Shown: positions 4,611 through 6,194 of the stretch, piece by piece
Position numbering within the stretch: the first letter of the stretch is position 1
Layout: each line of letters begins with the position of its first letter
Source: an uncultured Pseudomonadota bacterium
Lineage (GTDB): Bacteria; Myxococcota; UBA796
DNA length: 6,194 nucleotides
Reading direction: 5' to 3'
NCBI GenBank assembly: GCA_913040875.1
Contig: CAJWHX010000218.1
Location: forward strand, 1-6,194
Made by a program: the position numbers and the translations under genes
Notes under the pieces: generated by a model
The model's database searches: none
Seen by the model: only the letters and a program-made list of their open reading frames with translations
What the model was told of the DNA's origin: nothing

Positions 4611-6194
4611 ATGCGAATCATGTCCTATTCCCTTCTACTTTCACTATTGGCCTGTACAGGTGGTGAAAATGTTATTGAAAAGCAGAACAATACAGCGCCA
4701 TCGGTGTTGATAGCTTCACACTCACCAGACGTTGAGATTTTGGAAGGATATATAGAGTCTTTTCGAGCTACGGTATCGGATGATGACAACGAGTTTTCGG
4801 AATTGACGGTCGCTTGGTATGTCGGAGATGAAATCGTTTGTGATTGGGCATCGGTTTCTCCTGCTGGCGAGTCCTTTTGCGACATCATCTTTGCTGCTGA
4901 AGATACAAATGTCATCGCCGAGGTTCGGGACCCAGTTGGCGCTGGTGGACGAGCAGAGGTATCCGTTTTGGTTGTACCAACGGATGCACCGACCGCTCAG
5001 ATATTATCTCCAACTCAGAACTCGAATCACTATTCAGACCAATTGATTCATTTCTCTGGTTTGATAGGAGACAATGAGGATGCCACTGAGGACTTGATTG
5101 TATCGTGGTCATCGAGTGTGGATGGGGATTTGATACTGGACACCAGTCCCGACGCTGACGGAGTGATTTCAGATTATGGATATTTGTCGGAGGGCCAACA
5201 CGCCCTTGAACTCAGAGTCGAGGATTCCTCTGGGAAAATTACAAAAGAACAACTTGTTTTACAAGTCGGTGGAGAAAATGCACTGCCAACATGTGAATTG
5301 TTGACCCCTTCGAATCAATCGTCCTTCCAAGTAGGGGAAGCGATTGTGTTCGAGGCGACAGCACTAGACAACAATGTCGGTGCTTCTGAACTCAGCGTTA
5401 CGTTTAGTTCAGATAAAGATGGAACCTTAGGACAAACGCCAGTAAACAGTGATGGGTCCTTAACTTTCGTCACAGATCAACTGTCCAACAATACACATGT
5501 GATATTTTTGGTGGTAGAAGATGAAGTGGGCGCCTCTTGTCAGGATTCTATTGTAGTGTCTGTTGGCACTCCACCAACCGTAGAGATAATTGAACCCCAA
5601 AGTGGAGAAGTCTTTAGTCTCGGTACCGATATTTTGTTTAATGGTTCCTTATCGGATGCTGAAGATGCGATGAATGATATCTCCGTTTCCTGGACATCCT
5701 CTTCTGCAGGGGAAATCGTTACTGGTTCTCCAGATTCTCAAGGTTCACATCAGTTTTCGACGAATACGTTGTCCGCTGGTTTACACACGATTTCTCTAAG
5801 TGGGGTGGATACAACGGGACTCACGGGTTCAGATACCATTACAATCCGAGTCAACACACCTCCGACTGCTCCGACTGTTACTCTGGGTCCCGATCCGATC
5901 TATGGGGATGGAACACTCACCGCAACAGCCAGTGGTTCCACTGATGATGATGGAAATCCAGTAACGTACACCTATGAGTGGTATGAAGATGGTAATTTAC
6001 ATTCATCGACATTGACAAATGTGGGTGCGTCCAATTTAGATGTTGGAGAAGTATGGACGGTACGGGTGATACCGAATGATGGGTATACCGACGGAACGTA
6101 TACTGAGGCGAGCATTACCATTTCCAATAGTGAACCAACGTTGACGACCCCTGTGATCTCCAGTTCGAGTGGTGGAATCTACAATGACTCGGTC
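4611..6194 (+). CDS. large tandem Ig-like (PKD/cadherin-like) repeat lipoprotein, 3' end outside the window
   Basis: The frame is open for 528 codons to the window edge. A signal peptide (MRIMSYSLLLSLLA) ends in the canonical lipobox LLAC at Cys15, followed by the TGGEN linker, so the protein should be an envelope lipoprotein. The rest is a chain of about 95-residue beta domains, each opening with a Pro-rich xPT/xPS hydrophobic start: about 28-123, 127-220, 225-318, 321-414, 418-506, and a sixth beginning near 508. Domains 2-4 share a plan of 'sP..g..f..G..i.F.g...D.ed', then a W/F-strand (SWSSS, TFSSD, SWTSS), then 'L..G.H.i.l.v.D..G'. Domain 5 is of another type, with TASGSTDDDGNPVTYTYEWYEDG. 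Cys pairs 77/90 and 228/310 could form disulphides within domains 1 and 3. Roles in adhesion or as a surface stalk are typical, but nothing here specifies the ligand. No stop or frameshift is seen. Confidence 0.85.
   Translation, partial: MRIMSYSLLLSLLACTGGENVIEKQNNTAPSVLIASHSPDVEILEGYIESFRATVSDDDNEFSELTVAWYVGDEIVCDWASVSPAGESFCDIIFAAEDTNVIAEVRDPVGAGGRAEVSVLVVPTDAPTAQILSPTQNSNHYSDQLIHFSGLIGDNEDATEDLIVSWSSSVDGDLILDTSPDADGVISDYGYLSEGQHALELRVEDSSGKITKEQLVLQVGGENALPTCELLTPSNQSSFQVGEAIVFEATALDNNVGASELSVTFSSDKDGTLGQTPVNSDGSLTFVTDQLSNNTHVIFLVVEDEVGASCQDSIVVSVGTPPTVEIIEPQSGEVFSLGTDILFNGSLSDAEDAMNDISVSWTSSSAGEIVTGSPDSQGSHQFSTNTLSAGLHTISLSGVDTTGLTGSDTITIRVNTPPTAPTVTLGPDPIYGDGTLTATASGSTDDDGNPVTYTYEWYEDGNLHSSTLTNVGASNLDVGEVWTVRVIPNDGYTDGTYTEASITISNSEPTLTTPVISSSSGGIYNDSV

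Noticed and set aside
4625..4915. 96-codon minus-strand open frame inside the Ig-repeat gene
   Set aside because: It lies wholly opposite a signal-peptide-bearing reading frame that continues open for 528 codons, and it has Ser-rich shadow composition.

Overview
The window is bacterial chromosomal DNA with a modest GC content, clearly below 50% by eye. It is gene-dense: no gap exceeds about 150 bases, and there are eight well supported coding regions. Several features point to a Gram-negative host with lipid-anchored and periplasmic proteins. These are three probable lipoproteins, one with a canonical lipobox (LLAC), a thioredoxin-fold protein with a signal peptide, and a peptidoglycan L,D-transpeptidase. 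The pairing of a PR-1-like CAP lipoprotein with a large Ig-repeat lipoprotein is familiar from marine 'deltaproteobacterial'/Myxococcota-type genomes. That taxonomic guess is weak and rests on protein style only. No RNA gene, mobile element, CRISPR array or attachment site was recognised.

Layout. On the minus strand at the left are a possible fragment of a gene start (1-41), a YbjN/type III chaperone-like protein with a very acidic tail (108-812), and a TrmO/TsaA-family tRNA methyltransferase (965-1525). A divergent gap of 135 bases holding a perfect 18-bp palindrome separates these from a plus-strand CAP/PR-1-like lipoprotein (1661-2194) and a TlpA/ResA-like thioredoxin-fold protein (2314-2931). 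A small membrane protein with a zincin HExxH motif (2884-3354, minus) converges on the latter and overlaps its last 48 bases. Divergent from it, across an 84-base gap with a TGTAC-N4-GTACA inverted repeat, lie a DUF962/Mpo1-like membrane protein (3439-3756), an L,D-transpeptidase lipoprotein (3830-4507) and the first 528 residues of a large Ig-like-repeat lipoprotein (4611 to the window end).

How the genes fit together. This does not look like a single known operon or a defence island. The common thread is export: five of the eight proteins carry a signal peptide, lipobox or membrane-anchored catalytic motif, so the right two thirds of the window is envelope- and secretion-oriented. The individually interesting items are the strikingly eukaryote-like CAP protein, the unassigned membrane zincin, the calcium-loop-like insertion in the transpeptidase, and two candidate operators in the divergent intergenic regions. 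I found no convincing evidence of an entirely new multi-gene system.
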